From the NCBI RefSeq assembly GCF_008831285.2, contig NC_045141.1, forward strand, positions 13,936,106-14,000,105: a DNA stretch of 64,000 nucleotides, read 5' to 3'. Under the pieces are notes generated by a model. It saw only the letters and a program-made list of their open reading frames with translations, had not been told where the DNA came from and did not search any database. How positions within the stretch are numbered: the stretch's first letter is position 1; each line of letters starts with the position of its first letter. Source of the DNA: Nymphaea colorata. Taxonomy: Eukaryota > Streptophyta > Magnoliopsida > Nymphaeales > Nymphaeaceae. Of the stretch, positions 11,989 to 21,793 are shown piece by piece. The translations under genes were made by a program, and so were the position numbers.

Positions 11989-12867
11989 ATGTCAATATCC
12001 GCAACAAATTCGGCAGCTAATTACCCCTATCCCTCCACCGTGAATGTGGCTAATTTTGTTTCTATCAAGCTGTCACACAAGAATTTCTTATTGTGGAAAA
12101 CACAAATTCTTGGACTCATAGAGAGTCAAAATTTGTTTGGATTCATGGATGGGTCGATTCCCACACCAGCTTCTACCATAGATACTACCGAAAATGATGA
12201 AGTCGTGAGACGATCGAATCATGACTTTTCTGCTTGGAAAAAATCAGATAGTCTTTTAATTGAATGGCTCACTGGGTCGCTCATAGAAAAAGTCATTGGA
12301 CTTGTCGTGGGGCTTGAAACCTCCGAACAAGTGTGGAAAACCTTGACAAGAGCATTCGCTCGTGAATCAAAGGATAGAGAAATCATGCTCACAAGAAAGC
12401 TACAACTCCACGGCAAACTAGATAAACCTATCACTGAATATGTTACTGGTTTCAATGCTATATATGATGAACTTGCAGTGATAGGGAAGCCTCTTGATGA
12501 TGATGACTCATGTAGATATGAGTCATTCATGACTTCTATTCTCAAGTCGCCGGTTCCCTCATATCTTGACACAATATCACTACTTCAAGGGCATGAAACA
12601 ATGAAGGATCTACATGTGGGAGAGACTAGATTGAAAAGCCAAATGGCCTTCTTCACACAACAATCGAGCAATCAAACCAACGAAAAACGATACAACAACA
12701 ACTGGCGCAATATCAATAACAACAATAGTTGATTCAACTCCAAGGGACGTGGGTTCAATCCTGCAGCCCAGACACGCCGTCAGCAAGGATCGACCAATAG
12801 AGAGACAAATAAATCTAAGGTATCGTGTCAGATTTGTGGCCTAAATAATCACAGTGCATTTAAATGT
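11989..12867 (+). pseudogene. gag: gag of inner Copia (capsid plus zinc knuckle), broken
   Basis: The likely start is the ATG at 11989 (MSISATNS); the frame is open 46 codons further upstream, but a capsid-type domain (LSHKNFLLWKTQ block, typical of the plant Copia gag/UBN2 family) begins only after 11989. A TGA at 12730-12732 ends the frame in an Asn-rich stretch. Reading the same frame beyond it reveals the nucleocapsid zinc knuckle CX2CX4HX4C at 12826-12867. The product would be the structural capsid protein of the retrotransposon particle. The stop separates the RNA-binding knuckle from the capsid. Confidence 0.88.
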
Positions 12868-12944
12868 TATCACAGATTTGATCACACTTATCAGCCACGC
12901 GATATGCCACAGGCATTTGCTGCTTTGAAATTGATGATCCTATT

Positions 12945-15900
12945 AATCAAGATTAGTTCCCTGACACCGGAGCAAGCTATCATGTGACCGATGATCCAGG
13001 TAAACTCAAAGTTGTATTCCATATAGAGGAATAGAAAAAATTACGGTAGGAAATGGTCAACATCTTGATATTACACACATCGGAGTTGCCGACATTCATG
13101 TAGGGAACCGAACGATTCCTCTCGACAACGTGCTTATAGTTCCTGATAGTAAGAAGAATCTTATTTCTGTCAGCCAACTTACTTCTTCTATGCCTTACAT
13201 ATTTGAATTATCTTCCAATTTCTTTACTATTAATGACAAGCAGACCAAGGAAGTGATTGCAATGGGGTCTAGAGAAGGCGATCTATATGCCCTCAAGCCA
13301 AAACCAAAGAGTGTGTTCTTTTCAACAAGATTTCAATCAGCTCCTTTCGAAGTTTGGCATGGACGTCTTGACCATCCACATCATAAAATAGACGTCTTGA
13401 CCATCCACATCATAAAATATTAGAGTTTATGACTGCAAATAAATTGATTACTATGACAGAAAGTTTGCCTAAATATTTTACTTGTGCTAGTTGTCAGATG
13501 GGGAAGGCATGCTGACTCCCTTTTATTTCTGTTGAAGATGATTGGGATACATTATTTGCTAAAGTTCACTGTAATTTATGGGGACCAGCTTCTATTGCTT
13601 CTTGTCAGAATATCAAATATTATGCTTTATTTGTGGATCAATTCTCTAAATATTCTTGGATTTATCCTTTGAAACGAAAATCTGAATTTTTTGCCAAGTT
13701 TCTTGAATTTCATAAAATGATTCACACTCAATTTGATGCGAAGCTCAAGGTATTTCAAAGTGATGAGGGATGTGAGTTTAATAGTTCGGTTCTCATGGAT
13801 TACTTAAAGGACAATGACATCAAACATCAAAAGACTTGTCCTAAGACACCCAAACAAAATGGAATGGTGGAACGAAAGCATAGGTCGGTTACAGAATTGG
13901 GACTTACTATGTTGTTTCATAGTCATCTTCCAGTTCAATTGGGTCGAGGCATTTTCCACAACGGTTTGGCTTATCAACAGACTTCCCTCGCAAACTTTAC
14001 ACATGCAAAGTCCATATGAACTACTGTTCTAGAGGAGGCCTGATTATTCTTGCCCCCACGCTTTTGGATCTAGATGCTATCCTTACATCAGAGGATATAC
14101 TAATCATAAATTTCAGCCCAAGTTTCTACCATGTATATTCCTTGGATATAGCAACCATCATAAAGGATATCGATGCCTACATCCTCCCATTGGATGTGTA
14201 TACATCTCACGTCATGTCGTATTTGATGAAACCATTTTTCCCTACCAAAATACCATGCCAACTCCTAGGGCCATCACTTCCAATGCTGATTTTGTATCTT
14301 TTTCAAACTCGACCACTAACCATCATCATGTATCCCAACGTCTAGCCCAAATGCACAATTTCAAAGATCCTCCTTCTTCGCCATCCGAAGACCCTCCTTC
14401 ACCGCCATCAACATCAATACCATTACCTTCATCACCTTCCCCTCTCACTCTCCCTAGCCCACCATTACCTCCCACGAATCCTTCTCTTCCCACCTATTCC
14501 ATGACGACTCGATCCAAATCAGGCATTGTCAAACCTAATCCTAAGTATGTGTTTACTACTTCAACCATTCCAACCGAACCATCTCATTATACTCTTGGTC
14601 TCAAGCATCCAGGCTGACATCAAGCTATGAAAGAGGAAATGACTGCTTTACAGAGAAATCACACTTGGGATCTTGTGCCTCGTACACCAAATATGCATGT
14701 GATCAGCAGTCGTTGGGTCTTCAAAACAAAACTGAAAGGCGACAGACAGCTTGAACGACTTAAGGCTCGATTTGTAGCACATGAATATAGTCAAATTCAA
14801 GGTCTGGATTTCTTGAAAACCTTCTCCCCAGTGGTAAAATTTGCTACTATAAGAATTGTTCTTAATCTCGCCCCTGCGTTTGATTGGCCTCTCAAGCAAT
14901 TAGATGTCAAGAATGCATTTTTGAACGGTTATTTATGTGAGCTAGTGTATATTGAGTAGCCTCCTGGCTTTAAGGATCCATTCAAGCCTCGTCATGTTTG
15001 CAGATTGAATCGAGCTCTCTATGGATCAAAACAAGCTCCTCGGGCATGGTATGACAGATTTGCCCAATTCCTGTTTTCTATGAATTTCATTGCTAGCATT
15101 ACCGATCCCTCTCTCTTCGTTCGCAGACAAGACAGATATGTCACTATTTTGTTATTATATGTTGATGATATTATTCTTACGGGTAATTCTCATTCATTCA
15201 TATCATCTTTTCTAGTGTCTGTCAGACAACAATTTGCTATCAATGATCTGGGCGATTTGCATTATTTTTTAGGAATCCAAGTTGTACGCACCTCTGCTGG
15301 CTTGTTCATGCATCAGTGTAAGTATGCTCAACATATTATTTATTGAGCACAAATGCAACACTATAACACGATGGCCACTCCTATTACTGCCCTATCAAAA
15401 TCGTCTGAACAAGTTGATCCACCTTATTCTGATGCCACAACATATCTAAGTCTAGCTGGGGCACTACAATATCTGACCCTTACATGGTCAGATCTCTACG
15501 TGCGGTGAATTTTGCATGCCAATTCATGCATGCTTCAACGGTGAAACATTTTCAACTCTTGAAGCGGATTATCCGTTATGTTCGCGACACATATCAATAT
15601 GGTATTCAATTTTATAAATCTCAAGATTTGACTCTCAAGGCCTATTTTGATGCGGACTGGGCTGGCTGCCCTGATACTCGTCGATTGACTTCTGGCTATT
15701 GTACATTTATGGGTCCAAATTGTATATCTTGGAGCTCTAAGAAACAACCAACTGTTGCCCGCTCGTCCTGTGAAGCTGAATATAGGGCTCTCGCTGGGGC
15801 TGCTGCTGAAATTAAGTGGCTTACGTTTATTCTGCTGGATCTTGACATGTATCTCTCCAACGCTCCTATTCTGTTAAGTAATAATATTTCAGCATTACAT

Positions 15901-16113
15901 ACCACTATCAAGCCAATATTTCATTCACGTATGAAACATTTGGAACTTGATTATCATTTCGTTCGAGAACAAGTTGCGCTGGGTAATATGAACACTCAAT
16001 TTGTGACTACCGAAGGTCAGCTTGCGGATCTCTTTACCAAGCCTTTGTCTCAGCAATGGCTCACCTTCCTCACTCGACATATTGGCTTACACTACCACAT
16101 TCCCTTCGATTGA
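12945..16113 (+). pseudogene. pol: pol of inner Copia (PR-IN-RT-RH), decayed
   Basis: Domains in order: protease with the DTGA active site at 12963-12974, preceded by TAG (12954-12956) where the family has Trp; GAG-pre-integrase with WHGRLDHP (about 13354-13378); integrase core with VDQFSKYSW, QSDEG and NGMVERKHR (about 13633-13880), which supply the D-D-E residues; a Pro/Ser-rich linker (14350-14520); RT from about 14627 with YVDD at 15158-15169; RNase H 15484-16113 with DADWAG and SSCEAEYRA, but SNN where CDN is expected, so one acidic residue is lost. Further breaks: TGA 14615, TAG 14957, TGA 15344, a 29-bp duplication at 13362-13419 and several frame changes. It cannot be functional. Confidence 0.9.
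13362..13419 (+). repeat. 29-bp exact tandem duplication in inner pol
   Basis: 13362-13390 is repeated exactly at 13391-13419. It starts inside the WHGRLDHP motif of the pre-integrase domain. 29 is not a multiple of 3, so the copy shifts the frame. Confidence 0.96.
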
Positions 16114-16120
16114 GGGGGGC

Positions 16121-16581
16121 TGATAACGCACACCAAATCTGGCAGTTCATAGTTCCACCAAATCAGGCGTAACCATTGAATCAGCCTCAATGGCTCATCA
16201 CTCCAACAAATCAGGCACCATCGATTTAGAAAGAAATCAAATCCAACGAGAGACTCTAGCAACGGCTCATCATTCACGCAAATCAGGAAAAATCAAAGTG
16301 ACAACAAATCAAAATAGACAAGCAACAAAAATGCAGCGGGATGATGATAGTTTCTTTTGTTTGAAACCAAAAGAGAAAGTCAAGGAGGGTGCAAATCAAG
16401 GATACACATTGTAAATCGATGAGAATTGTTGAGACAAATTCGAATTCAAAATCATCAATACTGTGTATAAAATAGTGATTAACAAAGGAAACCAGATCAT
16501 CAAAGAATTGATGACTGAGTCGTGGAGTAGGATTTTTTCGAACCACGTTAATCTTTGAGTCTTCTTCTTCTCCTTTTATCA
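16121..16581 (+). repeat. 3' LTR of inner Copia
   Basis: 461 bp, TGATAACG...TTTATCA, preceded by a G-rich polypurine tract GAGGGGGGC (16112-16120). It contains an AGAGAAA insertion relative to the 5' LTR, and TATAAAAT at 16466-16473. Confidence 0.94.
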
Positions 16582-16907
16582 GATCTCTCTTGGATAGGCA
16601 ATCTGAATATCGAGATCTCAAATTTTTCTCTAAGGATTGGCTGCTATCTCGGTTTTGTCTCTGTTATCTCAAGTTTCTCTCGATGGCTAAGGAATTGTTA
16701 TCCTTATCCCATGTTTGTCCCCTGCCTATATAAAGAAGAGCATAGCATCGATGTAACACATGACAAAAACCAGTTTAATGAAGTTCGTTTCTCCTTCTTC
16801 GTGGATGTAGGCAGTAATGTCGAACCACGTAACCTTGTTCTTCTCTTGCTCTCTGCCTCTCTACACTCTCGTTACTCTGTTTTTGTCCCTCTTCATAATT
16901 CTTAACA

Positions 16908-16919
16908 TGGTATCAGAGC
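16908..16919 (+). promoter_or_regulatory. Primer binding site of outer Copia
   Basis: TGGTATCAGAGC lies directly after the LTR end (TTAACA). It is the standard Copia primer site, complementary to the 3' region of initiator tRNA-Met, and fixes the LTR boundary. Confidence 0.95.
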
Positions 16920-17367
16920 ACCAGGGTCAAGAGGCCACCTCCTCACCGTAAACAAAGCAGCATCTGCTGGTCGCCAGTCTTCTTGCCCTTTATCTCCACA
17001 ACTTGTATCGATGACGACAGCGTCTTGGAGCTGTTTTTCCAGTATATACTGACAAGTCAGGGGCTTGATCACATACCCGCTGAGGAAGGTGACCCAATGA
17101 ACTGAATCGTTGAGAACGATTCCTGGTGACATGAGAAGCTCGACGAACCTCTGCATGTCCACCCATTGTCGATGCCGCTCTGTGCGCCATGGGCCGGAAG
17201 CAGCATCCTCACCATGATAGAAAGGAACGTCTGATGACATCTCCCTCCCATCTCTAGTTACAGACTCAACCGAGGGGAGAGGAAGACAATCGGCCAAACT
17301 CTAGCTAAGCAGAGATCTCGCGATAAGAGCAAGTGTGAGTTCTATCAACTATTTTATTCTTTAACCT
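16920..17367 (+). other. Untranslated leader of outer Copia with foreign insert
   Basis: The leader between primer site and gag is about 450 bases, GC-richer than the rest of the element, and has an uninterrupted minus-strand frame over most of its length (16902-17297). Part of that antisense frame looks like a CAF1 deadenylase exon (next entry). Other parts of the frame are not recognised. Confidence 0.6.
17048..17150 (-). pseudogene. CAF1-type deadenylase fragment, antisense inside Copia leader
   Basis: Reading the minus strand from 17150 to 17048 gives a peptide with [19 protein letters not shown] followed by SGY and IKPLTCQ. This strongly resembles the conserved plant CAF1 segment around the third DEDD motif (ELLMSSGxVLND..[21 protein letters not shown]). 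The acidic residue after SGY is missing: four residues (DFGY) are absent, so it is not a working exon. It is probably a captured piece of a host CCR4-NOT deadenylase gene. The CAF1-like gene at 36633-37616 has a different sequence here (WLCFHGTYDFAYMLKL), so the donor was another paralogue. Identification is by recognition of the motif, not by alignment. Confidence 0.72.
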
Positions 17368-18261
17368 ATGGCAACAATGCACCGAGATGGCAACGTTTGC
17401 AATTTTAAGAGTGGATCATCTGATCAAGGCAATAACACTCTAAAGATTACCTCACAACCTCTCACAGGCCCAAACTATCTAAGTTGGGCAAAAGCCGCCA
17501 TATTGTTTTTGAGGAGTCGTTCAAAGGTGGGATACATCAATGGTGACATAAAACCACCAGAAAAAAATGATCCAAAATATCATGAATGGGAGAGTGAAAA
17601 TGACATGGTTATGTCATGGCTCATTAATTCCATGGATTCATCTGTTGCTAATCTCTTCTTCTCTATGTGGAAACAACAAAGGCCATTTGGGACATCTTGA
17701 AAGAAATGTTTGGTGAGCAGAACAATCTCGCTCGTGTTTATGAAATTCAAAATGAGATTGTGCAACTCACTATGGGAGATAAAGCTATTACTCTCTACCT
17801 CGGCCAAATGCGAATTACTTCAGTATCGCCCAGTCACTTCTGATCCAGAAGTATATAAAAAGTGATTTGATCAAGACAAGATCTTTAAGGTTTTGGCAGG
17901 CCTCAGAAGAGAGTATGAGACTCTATGCAGCCAGGTACTTAATTCCAATCCTCTGCCATCTTTTAATAGTGTGTGTCAAATGATACAACGTGAAGTGGCT
18001 CGAAGGAAAGTCATGAATGTCCCTCCAAAACTCGATGTCGATGACAACAACAGTGACAAGATGGTATGTTATACAAAAGGCGATAACAAACAAAGCGACT
18101 TCAAATGTGGTGGCGAGAACTTTAGTGGCCAAAGGAGTCGATCACTTCTAAAATGCACCAACTGCAAAAAAACTGGGATACTCAGTATTGCTGCTGGTAA
18201 CTTGTTGGACATCCTACCAGAGAAAAATTTTCAAGGCCACCAAATCTTGCAAACTTTGTGA
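17368..18261 (+). pseudogene. gag: gag of outer Copia, frameshifted
   Basis: The ATG at 17368 opens a frame with the plant Copia gag N-terminus (PLTGPNYLSWAKA, about residues 32-44; a W..E.D..V.SWL block follows). It shifts frame near 17685 and hits TGA at 17698. The rest of the capsid resumes in another frame, and 17893-18261 carries the C-terminal capsid (MAGLRREYETL) and a degenerate zinc knuckle: CTNCKKTG is present, but the downstream His/Cys pair is lost by frame change. Confidence 0.85.
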
Positions 18262-18379
18262 CAAAAGATGATCTTGAGAAATTTTTTCAGAAATTTGCAA
18301 AGACTACCAACCTCATTACATCTCAACCTGTCGGGAACTCGATGATGGTAAGAACTTTGCTTTAGTGACAATTTCTAAA

Positions 18380-21300
18380 TGTGCACCTTGGATAATTGAT
18401 TCTGGAGCCGCCGATCATATAGCCGGTGACCAACAAACTTAGATGAGGTTAACAAAGGACAAAAACAACATATTTTTACTGCAAACGAGAGTCCGATTAA
18501 TGTTGATGGCATTGGCAAAACTAGTTCTTTTGACAAAGGAAACAAGTCTATTGTATTATATGTTTCAAAAATAAGTACCAGCTTAATATATGTTAGCAAG
18601 TTAACTAAATCTCATAATTGCTTGGTTATTTTCTTGTCAAATGAGGTGATTTTTCAGGAACAAGCCACGAAGAAAGTGATTGGTAGAGGCCGAGAACATG
18701 GTGGTCTGTATGTCATGGATTCATGTGATGTTAGTCTTCTTACTAGTAGAAAAAATTTGAACGAGTCAAACTACAAGAAGTGGCACGCTCGTCTTGGACA
18801 CATATCAGATGGCAGTTTGTAGCGGCTTGTTCCCAACCTTGTCACTGAACATTGGGCTTGTGATGCTTTTGAATTTGCAAAATTTACAAGGTTACCATTC
18901 CACACTTCTAGTGAAAGGTCCTCTAATTTATTTGATCTTGTTTTCTCTGACGTTTACTTCTAGTGAAAGGTCCTCTAATTTATTTGATCTTGTTTTCTCT
19001 GACGTTTGGGGACCTGCTCCTGAGGCCTCTTATTTAGGATTCAAGTATTATGTTTCCTTTATTTATGATAAATCTAGAATGACATGGATATACTTTCTTC
19101 AGAATAAAAGTGAAGTTCCTGAGGTATTTGAAAAATATTATAGCATGATTTTAACTCAGTATGACATGAAAATTAAGAAACTTCGGTCTGACAATGGTGG
19201 GGAATATGTCAATGACACTCTAAAGTCATTCCTGGCAAAGCAAGGCATTGAACCTCAGTACACCTGCTCAGGGACACCTTAGCAAAATGGTGTCACTGAA
19301 AGAAAAAACCGTCAAATACTTTGCTCGTGCTCTTATGATGCATATGAATGTTCTTGCTTATTTCTAGACTCATGTTATTGCCACTGCGTGTTACTTGTCT
19401 AACTGAATTTCAAATTCTAGTATAAACTATGAAATCCCTATTCAGCTTCTGCTTGATAGAAAGTGTTATGTTCAACATCTAAAAGTATTTTGTTGCAAAT
19501 GTTATGTTCATATTCAAGGCCATCTTTGGAACAAAATTGAGAATCGTGCTGTTAAGTGCATTTTTTTGTGATATTCTAGCAAAAAGAGATGCTATAAATG
19601 CTATCATCCTTTGAATGGAAAACTTTTTGTTTCCCGTGATGTTAAATTTTTTTAGGAGGAACCATTTTTTGAGACACCAAATCAGGGGGAGAAAACCAAT
19701 AATATCTCCATGAACTTCAAATTTTACCATTGAACCTGAACCTATTCAACCCATCATAGATCCTTTCCTCAAATCAAATATGCCCACTACTCGTGATATT
19801 ACATCCAACTCACCTATTGAAGCTCCTCAACCTATTAGTAACCCTATCACCCTCGAAGAGCCTATCACTTTATCCCAAGACATACCCTTAGAAGACCAAC
19901 ATGTGTGTCGATCATCCCGCCTTACAAGACCACCTACAAACTCAGTGATTATTACACCTATCTATTTACAAACAAAATCCATTTCATTGATCAATACCTA
20001 ACCCTTGAACATATCTCCTCAACTTATAGGAACTATGTCCTCAATACTTATCTCCACATCGAACCAAGAAATTTTGAAGAAGTCATCAAACATGTTCAGT
20101 GGAAGGAAGCTATGAAAGAAGAACTGAATGCTCTGGAAAAAAATCAGACTTGGGATTTGGTGCCTCCTCTCGAAGGAAAGAAATTAGTTGGGAGCAAGTG
20201 GATATGCAAGATCAAATACAAAAGTGGCATGGCTTGTTGCAAATGGACTGAAGGAATCGACTACTCAAAAACATTTGCTCCAGTTGTTAAAATGAATATT
20301 GTTAGGACTTTGTTGTCAATTGCAACAAATAAAAACGAGAACTTGATGCAACTAAATGTGAAAAATGTCTTCCTCAATGGAGAGCTTACTGAGAAAGTGT
20401 ATATGGAAATTCCTCCCGATGTAAGCAGTAAGAGTGGCTATGCATGCAAACTAAAAAAAGGCTCTTTATGGTCTTAAGCAATCTCCTCGAGCATGGTTTG
20501 CTCGCCTTAGTGATGCTCTTGTTCAATGTGATTTTAAACGGAGTTTGGCATATTACACCATATTTACTCGTATTCATGAATCTAAAACTACAATCATATC
20601 GGTATATGTTGATGACATTGTATTGACAGGTGATGATGACTTTTTTATGTTTATCATGAAGACATTTCTTAACAAGCAGTTTGAGATCAAGGATCTAGGA
20701 GTCTTGAGGTACTTCTTAGGGATTGAAGTTGCGCACTCAGATAAAGGTATTTTCATATGTTAGAGGAAATATACTCTAGATCTACTTAAGGAGACAGGTA
20801 AGATTGGAACAAAAGCCGCCGACACACCTCTTGAAATGAATTGCAAATTGAAAACTGATCAATGTGATCTTGTCGATAATGTCCAAAGTTTTCAAAAACT
20901 TGTTGGAAAACTTATTTATCTTACAGTCACCAGACCAGACATCATGTATGCTATCAGTCTTATAAGTTAATTCGTGCATAAGCCCAGGTCTTCACATGTC
21001 GACGCTGCTCATAGAATCCTTAGGTACCTTAAAGGAACTCCCGGGAAATGAGTTTTAATGAAGAGAGGTCAGACATTAGATGTCATTGGATATTGTGATG
21101 CTGATTGGGTAAGCAACCCAAATGATAGGAGATCAACCTCTGGCACTCTTGTTGGAGGTAATCTTGTCACATGGAAAAGTAAAAAACAATTAGTGGTTGC
21201 CAGGTCAACCGCAAAAGCTGAATACAGAGTCATAGCAACATGCACATGTGAACTGATATGGATTAAAGCCTTACTAAAGGATATGAATATTGAAACTAAT

Positions 21301-21555
21301 GGACCCATGAACTTGATGTGTGACAACATGGCCGCTATCTACATTGGAGCTAATTTGGTGTTTCACGAACGAACCAAGCATATAGAAGTTGATTGCCATT
21401 TCATACGGGAGAAGATCCAAGATAAAACTATTCAAACACTTCATGTCAAAAGTGACAAGCAATTGGCCGATATATTTACCAAAAGTTTGGCAAATGAAAA
21501 ACATCAAACTATAATTCACAAGTTGGGACAGATAGACATTTGTGCACCAACTTGA
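18380..21555 (+). pseudogene. pol: pol of outer Copia (PR-IN-RT-RH), decayed
   Basis: Protease active site DSGA (from 18398); pre-integrase KKWHARLGH (about 18776-18802); integrase with FSDVWGP, RSDNGGEY and, after a TAG at 19280-19282, NGVTERKN; RT from about 20110 with LNVKNVFLNGE, then a one-base shift in an A-run near 20453-20460, SPRAWF, and YVDD at 20605-20616; TAG at 20761-20763 where Gln is expected; RNase H 21058-21555 with CDADW, AKAEYR and CDN all present. A 52-bp duplication (18904-19007) shifts the integrase frame. The RNase H is the best preserved part. Confidence 0.88.
18904..19007 (+). repeat. 52-bp exact tandem duplication in outer pol
   Basis: 18904-18955 is repeated exactly at 18956-19007, just upstream of and including the FSDV start of the integrase core. 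52 is not a multiple of 3, so it causes a frameshift. Confidence 0.96.
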
Positions 21556-21564
21556 GGAAGAGAT
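21553..21564 (+). promoter_or_regulatory. Polypurine tract of outer Copia
   Basis: A purine-rich TTGAGGAAGAGAT block overlaps the RNase H stop codon and abuts the 3' LTR start at 21565, the usual position for the plus-strand primer. Confidence 0.8.
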
Positions 21565-21788
21565 TGTTATTCTCTTATTAAGGAAGAAGGTGGAACCAGC
21601 AAGCGAAGATCTCTCTCGGATAGGCAATCTGAATATCGAGATCTCAAATTTTTCTCTATAAGGATTAGCTGCTATCTTCGTGGATGTAGGCAGTAATGCC
21701 GAACCATATAATCTTGTTCTTCTCTTGCTCTCTCTCTCTCTCTAAACTCTTGTTACTCTGTTTTTGTCCCTCTTCATAATTCTTAACA
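21565..21788 (+). repeat. 3' LTR of outer Copia, internally deleted
   Basis: The 224-bp LTR starts TGTTATTCTC and ends TTAACA. Compared with the 5' LTR it jumps from GCTGCTATC straight to TTCGTGGATG, missing 149 bp that include the TATA box. It therefore has no obvious promoter. A CT run (about 21729-21743) is slightly expanded. Confidence 0.93.
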
Positions 21789-21793
21789 AGTTT

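Larger units (their letters stand above)
11243..16581 (+). mobile_element. Inner Ty1/copia LTR retrotransposon, nested in outer 5' LTR
   Basis: The element is 5339 bp, beginning TGATAACGCA and ending CTTTTATCA, with a perfect 5-bp target-site duplication GATCT (11238-11242 and 16582-16586). LTRs are 11243-11695 and 16121-16581. It holds gag with a CCHC knuckle, protease, integrase, RT and RNase H in Copia order. Stops and shifts disrupt all regions. By eye the LTRs differ at roughly 25-30 positions plus a few indels, so the insertion is not young, and the outer element is older. Confidence 0.96.
11165..16907 (+). repeat. 5' LTR of outer Copia (split by inner element)
   Basis: The two parts are 11165-11242 and 16587-16907 (about 399 bp together; one copy of the GATCT target duplication counted). 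A TATA box TATATAAA lies at 16727-16734. Relative to the 3' LTR it has about 27 extra bases near the inner insertion point (a repeat of a GCGAAGATCT motif) and 149 bases (16649-16797) that the 3' LTR lacks. The rest aligns closely. Confidence 0.93.
11165..21788 (+). mobile_element. Outer Ty1/copia LTR retrotransposon, interrupted by a second Copia
   Basis: The element begins TGTTATTCTC at 11165 and ends TTCTTAACA at 21788, flanked by a perfect 5-bp target-site duplication AGTTT (11160-11164 and 21789-21793). Its 5' LTR is split by the inner element; without that insertion the element is about 5.3 kb. It has a canonical tRNA-iMet primer site (16908-16919), gag, protease, integrase, RT and RNase H remnants in Copia order, and a purine tract before the 3' LTR. 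Frameshifts, an internal 52-bp duplication and stops at CAG positions make it non-autonomous. Confidence 0.95.

Noticed and set aside
12219-12572. 117-codon minus-strand frame inside gag of the inner Copia
   Set aside because: Antisense shadow of gag; unlike the outer leader insert it shows no foreign motif or composition change.
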